A stretch of 64,000 nt of DNA. It comes from Sepioteuthis lessoniana (taxonomy: Eukaryota > Mollusca > Cephalopoda > Myopsida > Loliginidae). The stretch covers positions 61,637,892 through 61,701,891 of the forward strand of contig OY757924.1 of NCBI GenBank assembly GCA_963585895.1. The letters run 5' to 3'. This document shows, in pieces, positions 10,395 to 20,649 of this stretch. Each line of letters opens with the position of its first letter. Position 1 is the stretch's first letter. A program made the translations under genes and the position numbers. A model generated the notes under the pieces. The model was not told where the DNA came from. It did not search any database and saw only the letters and a list, made by a program, of their open reading frames with translations.

Positions 10395-10610
10395 CATTTA
10401 AATTCAGAGTGGTCCTTCTCGACTATTTTCCAACCAACGGTGAAGAGAGCAGTCTGCCTTTTATTTACCATTAACTGGAGTGAGAATAAGTTGTTTCATG
10501 CCTTTTCCAAGGGCATTCGCGATATATGAAATAAAGACAGTTTCGTCCAGTATTTGAACTTTAGTAGCAAATTTCATACGAGATTAACCATTACACAACG
10601 AAAAAAGTAT
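10395..10610 (-). mobile_element. SINE-C, tRNA-derived
   Basis: The minus strand starts GTTGTGTAATGGTTAATCTC (A-box region) and has the B-box segment AAAGTTCAAATACTGGACG. It continues through GCGAATGCCCTTGG and TTAATGGTAAATAAAAGGC to AGACTGCTCTCTTCACCG, parallel to the copy at 53430-53700. Confidence 0.65.
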
Positions 10611-10639
10611 TCGGGCATAACTAATGGGAAAATAGGTTA

Positions 10640-11176
10640 AGAATATCTACACACGGCTTACAAAGGCATGGAAAATTATCGATAGGCTAACGATCATATG
10701 AAAATCAGACCTGACCGATAAAATGAAACGCAGTTTCTTCAAGGCTGCAGTCGTATCGATACTGCAGTATGGATGCACAATTTGGACGCAAACTAAACGG
10801 CTTGAGAAGAAACTAGACGGCATTTACACAAGAATGTTGCGAGCAATATTAAACAAGTCCTGGCGGCAACACCCAACAAGGCACCAACTATAAGGCCACA
10901 TGCCTCCTATCACGAAAACTATCCAAGTCTGATGAACCAGACATGCAGGGCACTGCTGGAGAAGCAGGGACGAGCTCATAAGTGATGTACTCCTATGGAC
11001 CCCCACATATGGCTGGGCAAAAGCAGGACGACCAGCTCGAACATACATACAGCAGTTATGTGAGGATACGGGATGTAGTCCTGAAGACCTGCGATAGGCG
11101 ATGAACGATAGGGAGAAGAGGTGAGAGAGGGTCAGGGATATCCGTGCCTGCAGAATGACATGATGATGATGATAAT
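10640..11176 (+). pseudogene. Non-LTR retrotransposon 3' end with (ATG)n tail
   Basis: A single plus frame from about 10716 reads TDKMKRSFFKAAVVSILQYG, RMLRAILNKSW, HPTRHQL, ELISDVLLWTPTYG, AGRPARTYIQQLCEDTGC and ERVRDIRACRMT. This is the C-terminal end of a widespread endonuclease-RT LINE family (RTE-like by general resemblance; the clade is not proven). The frame holds about seven stops, and several sit where relatives have Arg or Trp, consistent with C-to-T decay. The RT palm and endonuclease are absent (5' truncation). The copy ends in ATGATGATGATGATAA, a typical short tandem LINE tail. Confidence 0.85.
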
Positions 11177-11179
11177 CCT

Positions 11180-11500
11180 TCATACTGAAAAAGAAAATTT
11201 ACATTCAATGGACTGAAGTATTTTTAAAATCGAAGTATTCACCAGCCGACATATAATAATAAGTTGGAGATATAAGACTTTAGAATAAATACTTATTTGG
11301 TTGCTTATAATTTACAAAAGCTCCTAAAGATATCATCAGCAAAAAGAAATTTTAAAAAATGATACTTTAAAAAGCAGTGAAATTTCGTAAACTTGAAGTA
11401 AAGAACTAATCTAAATATTACGAACTAGTGTTAGAAAAAAAATTTCAAAATAGAATTTGAAAATTAACAACCTAGTCCCGTTTTTTTCTCTCATGGACAT
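11180..11500. other. AT-rich, no feature seen
   Basis: Low-complexity AT-rich sequence between a LINE end and the next family X body. Nothing recognisable. Confidence 0.5.
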
Positions 11501-11504
11501 ATTT

Positions 11505-11972
11505 ATAGTGTGTACTCGGACATTTAAACTGAGTGGAAACAAATGACCCATGCTAAATTAAATTGCTTGAAACAGAACTGTTTTAATCTATCAACTGTGT
11601 AAAGAAATGGCTTCATGTTTAATTGAATTATTACTGATATATAGCAATACGTGCAATCATTTAACTTTATTGACATGCTAAACAGAATTGTTTAAAAGGG
11701 AACAATTTGATAATTTAACTGTGTGTAAGCATATGACTGATGTTTAATCGAATTGATAGTGTTAAATATCTATACCCGAAAAAAGTTAACTGTGTGCAAA
11801 CATTATTGATATTAAATAAGATTATTCATATAAGATGGAAATATGTAAAACCGTTTAATTGTGAACAAAAAAATGAGGTCTGACTTGTTTGAAGATGTTA
11901 TCTAGAAATTATATATATATATATATATGATCTCTAAACATATTCCGTAGATAAAATATGTTTTAAAAAATC

Positions 11973-12019
<47 letters not shown>

Positions 12020-12159
12020 TTCTAAGCACATTTTTTAGATAAAATCTTTTATCTATATATATATATATATAAGATGTTATCTACATAATATGTTTAGAAA
12101 TTATACATATATATATATATATATAAATGATTTCTAAACATACTTTGTAGATAACATCT

Positions 12160-12201
<42 letters not shown>

Positions 12202-12268
12202 TAGATAATTTGGTATTACATAACCTAAAATGGTTGATATGCCATAAACCAAACGAAACGAAATATCT
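11505..12268 (+). mobile_element. Family X, long subtype, body and tail
   Basis: Repeated body motifs (TTTAACTGTGTGTAAGCATATG, ATTGAATTATTAC..ATAGCAATAC, AACAAAAAAATGAGGTCTG) parallel those at 51180-51540. A TA-rich palindromic cluster (11892-12200) is followed by the tail TTGGTATTACATAACC..GGTTGATATGCC..AAACGAAACGAAA. The head is missing. The same order (body, TA run, tail) recurs at 50690-51645, so the TA block appears to be part of this subtype. Confidence 0.65.
11892..12200. repeat. Inverted and direct 32-bp units separated by (TA)n
   Basis: The unit gatttctaaacatactttg..tagataacatctt (12129-12160) occurs inverted at 12071-12102 with few mismatches, and in direct orientation, diverged, at 12017-12050 and about 11929-11960. 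A shortened inverted copy lies at 11892-11910. Runs of TA fill the gaps and (GA)n ends the block. Most arms can pair across TA centres. Confidence 0.8.
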
Positions 12269-12299
12269 CTCATGGGAATCATAGGCATCAAATGTAGCT

Positions 12300-12445
12300 A
12301 GTGTCTCCTAATACTTGCAGAAACACTTGCTCTCTGCAGTTATGAATTAAATAATTGTATTACTATTCTTCTACAAGGATAGTTTTGGCATTAAACAACC
12401 CTCGAAGGTTGATATGCCGTTAAACAACGAAATCAAACTGAACAG
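12300..12445 (+). mobile_element. SINE-A 3' portion
   Basis: AATTGTATTACTATTCTTCT..AGGATAGTTTTGGCATTAAACAACC..GGTTGATATGCC..TTAAACAACGAAATC matches the body end and tail of the copy at 46038-46270. The tRNA head is absent or unrecognisable. Confidence 0.7.
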
Positions 12446-14145
12446 AAAACCAGCAGCCCCGTTGTCTGACTGACAGCATGAGCTCAAATGGGAGATCTCT
12501 TCTGATCACATGTGAGAGCAGGGCAATTTAGATAAGTCTATAGATTAATAACCTATAAGCGATAAAGAACGACTTTCGGGTGTAGAAAAAAATAGTTCCT
12601 TCCATTGCGTGGATGGAGGCGACAATTTGACAATTCTATCATGAAATAAAAAATAGCATCACGTTCTGTTTCGAGACTGCTCCCGAGGTAGGTTGAAACA
12701 CAATTATAAACTCAGTGCTTTTTTTCTGTGACCAAGTATCTGGTTCCTTTTTTTCTGATGTGAACTTTTAATCAGACTTTCCTCTTCGCTTTGTCTCCAG
12801 CAACCTTCGTCAATAACCCAGCAATATCATATGCAGCTAAGAAATTTTAGATCGATTTATTAGTTATTTTTTCTGCTATTGTTTTCTCCTGATATTATTT
12901 CATCACTTTTAATAAATTTTGGTCTATTTTCTTTCATATATATATAATTCCCCGGTTCCTTTCTGTGTTGGCTTCTTTGGGTCATTCTTGTCTTTGTGTA
13001 TTTTTTCTTACTTGGTTCCTTTTTCTTTCTCTGACTTTCTTGATAGTTTCTTTCTTTAAGCTTTTTTTTTATTTTTCTTTCTTAGTAATTTTCTCATTCA
13101 TTCACCCTTGTTGTTATCTTCTGCTTATAATTGTTTTGTAATTTGCATTTATTTAATCGCTAGTCTATTCATGGGCGTCTGTAATAGGTCAATATTTGTT
13201 GAGAAGTGCTGTATATGTTGTAATGATATGAATCTATGGAATGAAAAATAAGTTATCTCCCTTCGCACAACCAGTCATAATGGCGACTTTGATCGCCCGA
13301 GAAATAAAAGTTTTGTCATCAAGCCTTGTAACATTACATGGTATCGTTACATCTAAACTCTTTACAAAATGAGGAATATTGTTTACTTTTAGTAATTTTC
13401 ATGGGAAAAGTTACAATAAATAGTGCACCAAAATCGTTGTATTTGATGTCAAAATAGAAATAAACTTCTTTAAAAATTATATCATTCTGTAGGAATACTT
13501 GATGCCATTTAACTATGTGCAATTTATTTGTACGTGATACGAATAATTTATATCAATTTGTGTCAAAACCTTTTAAATAACTACACGAAAAATATGAATA
13601 TAGAGGCACAAGGAACGCAATTCTAAAAACTCTAGGCATAGAATAGCAACTGGCAAATTTACATGTCGTCAAAATGAGTCAATCAAACAATCAACCACTT
13701 TATATAAATTCGACGAAAGTCTCTAACAGCAGCGACAATGATCAACAAAATTTAAAGAGAATGTGGTTAGTAACTGCCGTGCACTGAAATCTGAAGCAGA
13801 AAAAAAGCATAATAAATATGGTGATCCTAAAATAGAGAAATGTGGCCAAAAAGTGGACTGGTGGTCAGATAATACAAGAATGCAACCATAAGATTTGCAC
13901 CAGAAAAAAACAGCATAACCTTTTCTGTAAGAAAATATGAAATATGTAAATAAGACATAATGTAGTGGAGAATATATATATGAGGTAATGAATAGTGAGA
14001 GATGAAAGAAAGAAACATGCTCTCAAGGTGGCAGCTAATAGATTTGAAGAGTAAAGTGTTGAGGACACTTCATTTGTACAAAAGTCGACACTTTAAGCAC
14101 AATCATTACTAATGTTGTAATAGTCATTTTTGATTAATACATTAT
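12446..14145. other. AT-rich intergenic DNA, no gene identified
   Basis: T-rich tracts occur at about 12715-13090, with (TA)n near 12940. No open frame exceeds about 67 codons and none has recognisable content. No repeat shared with the rest of the window was found. Confidence 0.5.
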
Positions 14146-14149
14146 TACT

Positions 14150-14418
14150 GCTGTTACTACATGAGAGTTTACACACCAGCGTTAGCTGACAGTTTTCAAT
14201 GGAGTCTGAGTGACAACAAGTCTTCTCAAGTTTCCAGAACTCCTTTCAGTATTCTGGCCGATCTTAATAATACTGTAATCTGAATGGTCCCCATTTGTCC
14301 TCTAATTTTTACATCTTCCAGTCCAATTACAAAAACTTTGGGGATGCTTCCAAATGCCTTATTTACGATTGGTATCAACGTCATCTTCATTCTCATTAGT
14401 TTTATTTCCATGTTACTA
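14150..14418 (-). pseudogene. R4-like LINE 3' fragment
   Basis: The minus frame at 14411-14226 gives KMTLIPIVNKAFGSIPKVFV, RGQMGTIQITVLLRSARIL and KGVLET, the family's C-terminal block. The 3' UTR follows down to about 14150. The start is truncated inside the endonuclease, and the copy is joined to the next R4-like 3' end at 14418. Confidence 0.8.
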
Positions 14419-14419
14419 C

Positions 14420-14726
14420 TTTGAGAGTTTTTAACACCAGCATTAGTTGATGTCTTATAACAGGAGTCTGAGTGACAGCAAATCCCCCCAAGCCCCCAGG
14501 ACTCTTCTCAGTATACAGTTCGATTGCAATAATGCAGTCGTTTGCATGGTCTCCACTCGTTCTGTAATTTCAAAGTCTTCCAGTCCCGTTACCAATTCTT
14601 TGTTGACTGTAAGTAGCACGCCAATTACAATTGGTAGCACCGTCACTTTCATGATCCATAGTTTTCGTTCTCTAGTAAGATCTAGGCACTTATCTGTCGT
14701 TTCTCTTTCTTTCAGTTTTACCCAAT

Positions 14727-14728
<2 letters not shown>
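14420..14728 (-). pseudogene. R4-like LINE, 5'-truncated at (TAA)n
   Basis: The minus strand reads VKLKERETTDKCLDLTRERK, then KVTVLPIVIG, ERVETMQTTALLQS and LRRVLGAWGDLLSLRLLL in a frame of about 100 residues (14763-14455). The first two endonuclease motifs are cut off by the adjacent TAA run. Short internal changes (ARELKKLW shortened) mark it as inactive. Confidence 0.85.

Positions 14729-14759
<31 letters not shown>
14729..14759. repeat. (TTA)n microsatellite at R4-like 5' junction
   Basis: About ten ATT units bounding the truncated copy to its left. Confidence 0.9.
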
Positions 14760-14761
<2 letters not shown>

Positions 14762-14925
14762 AATTTGTCGTTATAAATTCATAATTTTCATTTCATGGTA
14801 GGTTTTAACACCAATTTTATGTATCTAATCTGATTTTAACAAAATTTCGATTCGGAAAGTCTCTGTTCTTTCTTTGATTTTCCAATTGATCTTATTTGCA
14901 TTCCTGCTTTTTGGTGATAGTTTGT

Positions 14926-15150
14926 TGTGTTTCTTGGTTTAATGGCATATGAACTTTACTTAATAACAAAGTAATCCATGCAGAAGAACAGTAGTGATAA
15001 CATTTAACCCATTAAAAGGTTGGATAAAGGTTCATATCTATCCTAAGGGCATTATTCCGAAAGTGCATATAAAAGCAAGACTGAAGTTATAATTGGCTTA
15101 TTACGATGTCACAGTCAAGCACGTTAGCCACTACCACACGAGGAATTCCT
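14926..15150 (-). mobile_element. SINE-A, tRNA-derived
   Basis: The minus strand starts CTCGTGTGGTAGTGGCTAAC, with GTGACATCGTAATAAG and a decayed B box, then CTTTCGGAATAATGCCC and a tail resembling ATTAAGTAAAG..ATATGCCATTAAACC. It is diverged but ordered like the other SINE-A copies. Confidence 0.6.
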
Positions 15151-15179
15151 ATGGGAAGTTTTTCATGGCTTCCAGCTAA

Positions 15180-15870
15180 AATTGGTTGAACTTTCAACTT
15201 AATTTTTAGCATCTTTTCAAGATAAAGGTATAAATCTTAGTTTATGCTTTTTAGTCTATGTCCTCGTTTTCTTTTCTTTTCACTCTGTGATCTGTATAAT
15301 TCATTACTTGAAAATGTTTTCTTCGTCTTTTTAATTAAAACTATGCCTGTCTATCTGGACAAGATTTGGTGATCCGTTTGTATCGAAAATCCCTTAAAAT
15401 CTTATGCGTCTCATTTTCTAAGAGAAATTATATTTATGCTTATATCATTACTTAATATGCTCAAATTTTAGTCCCTTGCACAATTCCCTGGGGTGGGCGT
15501 GTCCTCGATGGACTGTGGAATCGTAGTAAGCTAGTTTGTACTCCAATCGCGCTATTACGTTGACTTTCGGGCAAATACCCGTGGCAAAGGTATGAACCCC
15601 ACTATCCTCCCAGCTATAGGTTAAATAGTACTACAACTGTTCTTCTAGGAGAACGGCTTCGGCATTAAATAACCAACAAAGGTTGATATTCAATTAAACA
15701 AAAAAACAAACCGACCAATTCCTAGTGGGTCACGTTTCTTACCAAGTCATATCTGCTCTTGTTTTATTTGTGCTACTACAATTATTACTTCTGCTTGGTT
15801 TATTTATCGCTAAGTGAACCCCTACTTAAGGAATATGAAGTCCACTCGTATCTCTAACAGTAAGACAAAT
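15180..15870 (-). pseudogene. R4-like LINE interrupted by SINE-A
   Basis: Left part (15180-15487): a degraded endonuclease start, with GGTGATCCGTTTGT read on plus (the reverse complement of the TDHLI codons) and the LENESHKI-like region. Right part (15716-15870) resumes with aattcctagtgggtcacg, the IHWELC codons of the knuckle region. The two halves are contiguous in the family, so the SINE at 15488-15715 inserted later. Confidence 0.7.
15488..15715 (+). mobile_element. SINE-A inserted into an R4-like copy
   Basis: GGGCGTGTCCTCG, GATGGACTGTGGAATCGTAGTAAG, a decayed B box, TTTCGGGCAAATACCCGTGG, GGTATGAACCCC and the tail GGCATTAAATAACC..GGTTGATATT..AAACAAAAAAACAAAC. CAATTCC is repeated at 15481-15487 and 15716-15722, a probable target-site duplication inside the flanking LINE. 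Confidence 0.8.
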
Positions 15871-15879
15871 TTTCTATAT

Positions 15880-16255
15880 TAACGGCAACCAGATCCTATC
15901 TTTAAGCCTGGAAGTGATGATTGGACAGGATTTCGAAACCTTAAAGAGTCTTATCAGCGTTTACATCCAAGGATTATATGATGATTCTTCGTAGGACTCA
16001 AACAAGAGATACTGATACTCCAAAATTCAGTGGTAATTCATTTTCTTAATTTTAGTTTTAACGTTGTCCAAGTGACCAATATCTGCTCTACTTTGTTCAG
16101 TCATTTTTCATTTTTTTTCTAGGCTGCAATTATTTCGCATTGGTATTTTATTAAAAGAAAGCGAATGTCATAAAAAGAGGTTTTACTGCCCTCATCCTTA
16201 GCATTATCAATTGAATGGTCAGAGTTTTTTCTTAACTTTTTTAAAAATAATTTTA
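15880..16255. other. No feature seen
   Basis: AT-rich sequence between the split R4-like copy and the tail array. No frame or repeat recognised. Confidence 0.5.
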
Positions 16256-16257
16256 GA

Positions 16258-16885
16258 AGATAAAATTGATTGATTGATTTTAACGAGATGTCAAACTCTT
16301 TATGTCTTATTTTTTTAAATATTTACGGTTAAGGGAATAACTTTCGTTGCATTGGGCCCCTCTGAAAAAATTGGATTTAAACTAGTGATCATCTGGTAAA
16401 TAATTTACCTTATGTCACATCCTATTAATCCAAAAGGAGTTTATTGATCTATTGATTGACGGATTGTTTTTTTACAGTGTGTGAACATGTCTAGGATTTT
16501 TATACCTAAATGTTAGAGAATCACATTGATTGCTCGATTGATTTTAACTTCGTCTTAACATGTCTAGGGTTATTTTATGCCCAAATGTTAGAGAATCACA
16601 TTTGATTGATTGATTAGTTTTAACGGCATGTCGACCTGTTCAGGGTTATTTTATGTCTAAATGTTAGAAAATCACGTTGATTGATTGATTGATGGATCGA
16701 TTGATTTTAACGGCATGTCAACCTGTCTAGGGTTATTTATGCCCAAATGTTAAAGAAGCACATTAACTGTTTGATTGGTTGATTGATTGATTTTAGCAGC
16801 ATTTACACCTGTCTCGGGATATTTTTTAATGCATAAATGTTAGAGAATCATATGAGTGATTGATTGCTTGATTGATTTTAGTTCT
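16258..16885 (-). repeat. Tandem array of family X/LINE 3' tails
   Basis: On plus the unit is TTGATTGATTGATTTTAACG, GCATGTCAACCTGTCTAGGG, TTATTTATGCCCAAATGTTA, GAGAATCACA. AAATGTTAG-type anchors fall at 16508, 16583, 16659, 16745 and 16835 (spacing 75-90 bp), with a decayed unit near 16270. Read on minus, each unit is the hairpin tail (GGCATAAATAACCC..GGTTGACATGCC) followed by (TCAA)n. The array lies exactly at the 3' end of the family X copy at 16890-17345. Confidence 0.8.
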
Positions 16886-16889
16886 AATT

Positions 16890-17345
16890 CAAACAGTTAT
16901 GTCTAGCGTAAGTACTGTTTCAACGTCAAAATCAGTTTGATTTCAAACAATTCAGTTTAGCAGAGGAACTCAGTTTAAATGTCAAAACAATTCTATTTTA
17001 AATAATTCCCTTTAGCATAAGTAAGCAATTTAAATGAACTACGTAGTGTAAATGTTAAAACCGTTCAATTTCAAGCAATTCAGTTTAGCATAAGTACACT
17101 GTTTAATCCTATTTGACCCATATATAGCACTCTATCAGATGCTACCACTTCGGGAGAACGTGTATCTGGGTGCAATGGCAATAAATAGGTATACTGCATT
17201 CCAACCTCATCATCAGATTGTTTTTTTTCATATCCAGGACACTCGTTGGAAGGTGTCTTACACGCTCAACAAATAAGCAGTCAGTGTATTCTTCAGCATC
17301 AGCCGACTTGGCAAGATAATTTATTAGTTGTATTCAGTAAAGAAG
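16890..17345 (-). mobile_element. Family X body and head
   Basis: On plus: body units ATTTCAAACAATTCAGTTTAG..CATAAGTA (three to four), TTGACCCATATATAGCACTC..TATCAGATGCTACCACTTCGG, then head GTGTATTCTTCAGCATCAGC..CGACTTGGCAAG. The TCAGATTGTTTTT..TCATATCCAGGACACTCG block is well kept. With the tail array it makes one element of about 1.1 kb. Confidence 0.75.
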
Positions 17346-18285
17346 TGGATATTACAAAATAAGATACTTTTTTGATGATTTTTTTTTCTTCATACATATG
17401 AATTCTGAATTGTATGTTTTATAATGTTCGAACAAAGATAACTCAGGCCAACACTTTATCATCTCTTCATTTTCGTGCTATACCAAACACTGAGTATGGA
17501 TAGCTGACGCAATATTTAGAATATTGACTTACTACTCTAACTACCTCGTGTGACGGATTTATATATTTACTATTTCGAGTTACATGACCCCAGAACTACA
17601 ATCCATTTCATGAGTTGTGCTTGTTGATTGGAAATCCTTGTTCAACCCACACAGGTCGGTGTCGGCACATTCTTCTACATAACATTATTTTAAAAGTGCA
17701 AAAAAATATTTATTTTAAGGCTATTTTAAATGCCGGTAAATCAGAGTATTCCAGGTTTGAATAGGATATAGTCATTAAAGGCTGGGCGCTTGAAAAATGC
17801 AAACCATGTGAAATTCACCGCGTAGAGAGAAGCATGTTTTAGTCAACAAGATATTTATAAATGGTTTGGAAATTAATTTTTTAATGTGTCTAAAAAAGTC
17901 AATGATATGAAAATACTTTTATAATCTGGTAAAGAAAAGTTTCCGGAGGCATCGGTCAGCAAAGAAAATCATGAAGAATCTTCTGGTTCATGAAAGGATA
18001 CTGCACTATTGATTTCCCTGAAAAAAAAAATGAAACCCTAAGCGATGCTTTCTATTGCCCGCTCTTTTGGCAAAATTCGCTTTATTCATTGAATGATTTT
18101 CATATTTATTAAATGATTTTCGTATTTATGTATTAATTCATTCTCCTGCACGTATAAAACTGAGCCTTTTCCTAATTCATTTATATCGACAATATGGAAA
18201 TCTGATAAAACAAAACATGAAATTAACGTAGTTATAACTACGTCACTACTCCCGTATAACTGTACCATTTTTGTTCAAACAAAAC
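17346..18285. other. AT-rich, no gene identified
   Basis: No known repeat or convincing frame. The longest minus frame (60 residues, 18086-18268) has no recognisable content. Confidence 0.5.
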
Positions 18286-18289
18286 GCTT

Positions 18290-18620
18290 GGAGAAAAAAT
18301 GGTAAGAACAGAAGAATGGTAAGTGCTGTTTTGAAAACCTCCTGGAAGCTCCACCCTTTAAAACAGCAGCTGTACGGTCACTTACTTCCCATCACACAAA
18401 CGAGACGAACATGACATATTGAGCACTTCGGAGAAGTAAAGACGAACTTGTACGCGATATCATCGAATGGATCCACTAATATTGACTTACCCAGAAAAAG
18501 TTACATTTTACTGGAGCTGAGTGCCGTCTCATTGATGTAGCAATAGTGAAGGCTAATAGGGACGATTTGCGGCAGAGAATCAAGTAAATCTGTACTATCA
18601 ACAGCGCTTGGTGATCATTA
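18290..18620 (+). pseudogene. Non-LTR retrotransposon C-terminal fragment
   Basis: Plus-strand frames give RRMVSAVLKTSWKLHP, QQLYGHLLPITQTRRT and, after a frameshift, RRSKDELVRDIIEWIH. Further on comes ANRDDLRQRIK. This is the same C-terminal organisation as the fragment at 10640-11176 (RMLRAILNKSW..HPTRHQL..DELISDVLLW) but a different subfamily. No tail repeat is preserved. Confidence 0.7.
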
Positions 18621-18624
18621 TTAT

Positions 18625-19485
18625 ATTACCCAGGATTGTCTTAAATACCATCCATTACTCCATCAATTTTGGTTCCATTTCTTAACAAGCTTTCATCATT
18701 CATTCTTGGAAAGCCTCAATTGTGCAAACATCTTATATATCGCACAAAGATTCTCCACGGTTTTATCTTGCCATAATTCTTTTGGTATTTTCTTTCTAGA
18801 GTTATTATTTCTTGGGCACCGTACTACTAACCTATTCTATCATCTATTAATCTTTCCCTTTGCAGTAGACTTTCAATTTATATTTGTTTAATAATTTCTT
18901 CATCTATTTCTCTGTTCTGTTCTCTGTTGCATATTAATCTCTTTTTATTTCCCTTCATTTGATTTCTGTGTCTCTCCGGATCTATTTTAATTATATAAAT
19001 GATTATATAGTGATGATTAAAGATAACTTTACTATAGTTTGTGTGGCTATTTTTAGCTATATCCCTTATTTCTTTAAATATTATTTACACTAATATGACC
19101 GAGTCATTCTGTCTATAAATCTTTTTGTTTGAATTATTTTTGATGTTATTTTATATTTTCTTTTTACCTTAGATTTTCCATTTTTCATCCAATAGTTTTA
19201 GTGTTTATTTATTTATTTATTTATTTCTGGAACCAATCAATGTGCAAAAAAAAAAACAGCCATACCAGCTTCATTCTATACTCCTCTCACGTGAAATCAA
19301 TACCCATAATCATAACTTTTCAAGCTTTCTTTGTAGAAATTATTGTAATACTATTTTAATCTAATTTTCATATTCCTTTTAACTACAGCATTTCAAGGGA
19401 AATGCTCATCATATGTCAAATTATTATCTTACCCCGAGCGAGTATTTCACTCCAAGTTAAATAACGGTCTTTCCTTAGAGTTACA
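18625..19485. other. AT-rich, no gene identified
   Basis: T-rich plus strand with a (TTTA)n run at about 19206-19226 and a poly-A tract at 19245-19256. No open frame of note. Confidence 0.5.
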
Positions 19486-19593
19486 AATGACAAAATGTCT
19501 CCTCAGGTTTTGTTGTGGTGTTTAGGGGTCAAAATGAAGACACGCAGAAAAGAGAAGTTGGTTCAAACAAATATGATCCGGTACTGCCATGTA

Positions 19594-20330
19594 GCTTGGA
19601 GGTAATCGGTATTTGTCGCACGTTCAACCAACCGTACGAGTATGGCACAAGTCCTTTTTTTGGTTGTTCCTGCCGCAGAAAAGTAGCCCAGACACGCCCG
19701 GCAGCTTCAAAAATGCCTCGGAACCCATTGGCATTCCCCTAAAAAGGGGCTCCTCAGGCGACAAGCAATAAACCTAGCACTCCAAAGAGGGCCAGAGCCC
19801 GGGGAACGGCACCTTAAGGTTTGAGGATACTGGTCAAGACGAATCTCGACTAACTGCCACTGGAAACAAGACACACCCAACCAGATCCGCGCACCGATAA
19901 AATGCGGTCGACTGAAGTGTGTCCCAGCCTAGCGTCTCCCAGAGGGTAGTGCATAGGCTCCACTCTGCTTGGAGGACACCGGTATTTGTCTTCCGTCCCA
20001 CCAACTGGACGAGTGTGGCACAGGGCCTTTTAAAAATTGGGTCTGGGCGAAGGGCCACAGCCCAGACACGCCCAAAATTCCCCAAAATGCCTCGGGCCCC
20101 GTCGGCATTCCCCTAAAAAGAGGCACCACAGGCGCCAAGCAATAAATCTAGTCCCCACAAGGACGACCCACGGAGGCTCGAGAAAGCCGGCCAAAGTGAA
20201 CCTCGGCAGACTACCACAGGAACCAGTACACATCGAGACAGACCCACTCCCCGATAAAACGCGGCTGACCGAAGTATGTCCATGCCCAGTGCATCCCAGA
20301 GAGTAGTGCATACGCTCCACTCTGCTTGGG
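19594..20330 (-). repeat. Tandem units in the 3' UTR of the Tx1/L1-type LINE
   Basis: Two long units start with gcttgga at 19594 and 19967, and a third start (gcttgggg) lies at 20324, giving spacings of 373 and 357 bp. Shared landmarks: CGGTATTTGTC, GCATTCCCCTAAAAAG, AAGCAATAAA and AGTGCATA.GCTCCACTCT. The units are diverged. Overlapping open frames on both strands here are not conserved in content and I treat them as chance. Confidence 0.8.
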
Positions 20331-20649
20331 GATTTTACTTCCTAAAACATACACGTTTTAAGTGGGCACAAGGCCAAAAAAATTTGAGGAGAGGGGGAAG
20401 GTAATAAAACTGTATTATTCTGTATTATTCAAGTAAGGCCTAGATAGCCACAATCATCACCAGATGCTCTTTACAATAAATTAACTCTTGCGTCACTAAG
20501 TGCTCAACAATCACGAAAATACCTCATTCGCTCGATGAAAAAGACCTACTTAAAAACCACGATGTTGTGAAATGTCATATGCGGTCCAAGCATCTAATCT
20601 TGACCCTAGCTGATGCCTAAAGTACAATGAGAAATGTTTGCACCCTCAT

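Noticed and set aside
19515-20320. Overlapping frames of 69-96 residues on both strands
   Set aside because: They lie in the GC-rich tandem 3' UTR of the LINE; the two repeat units do not conserve one protein.
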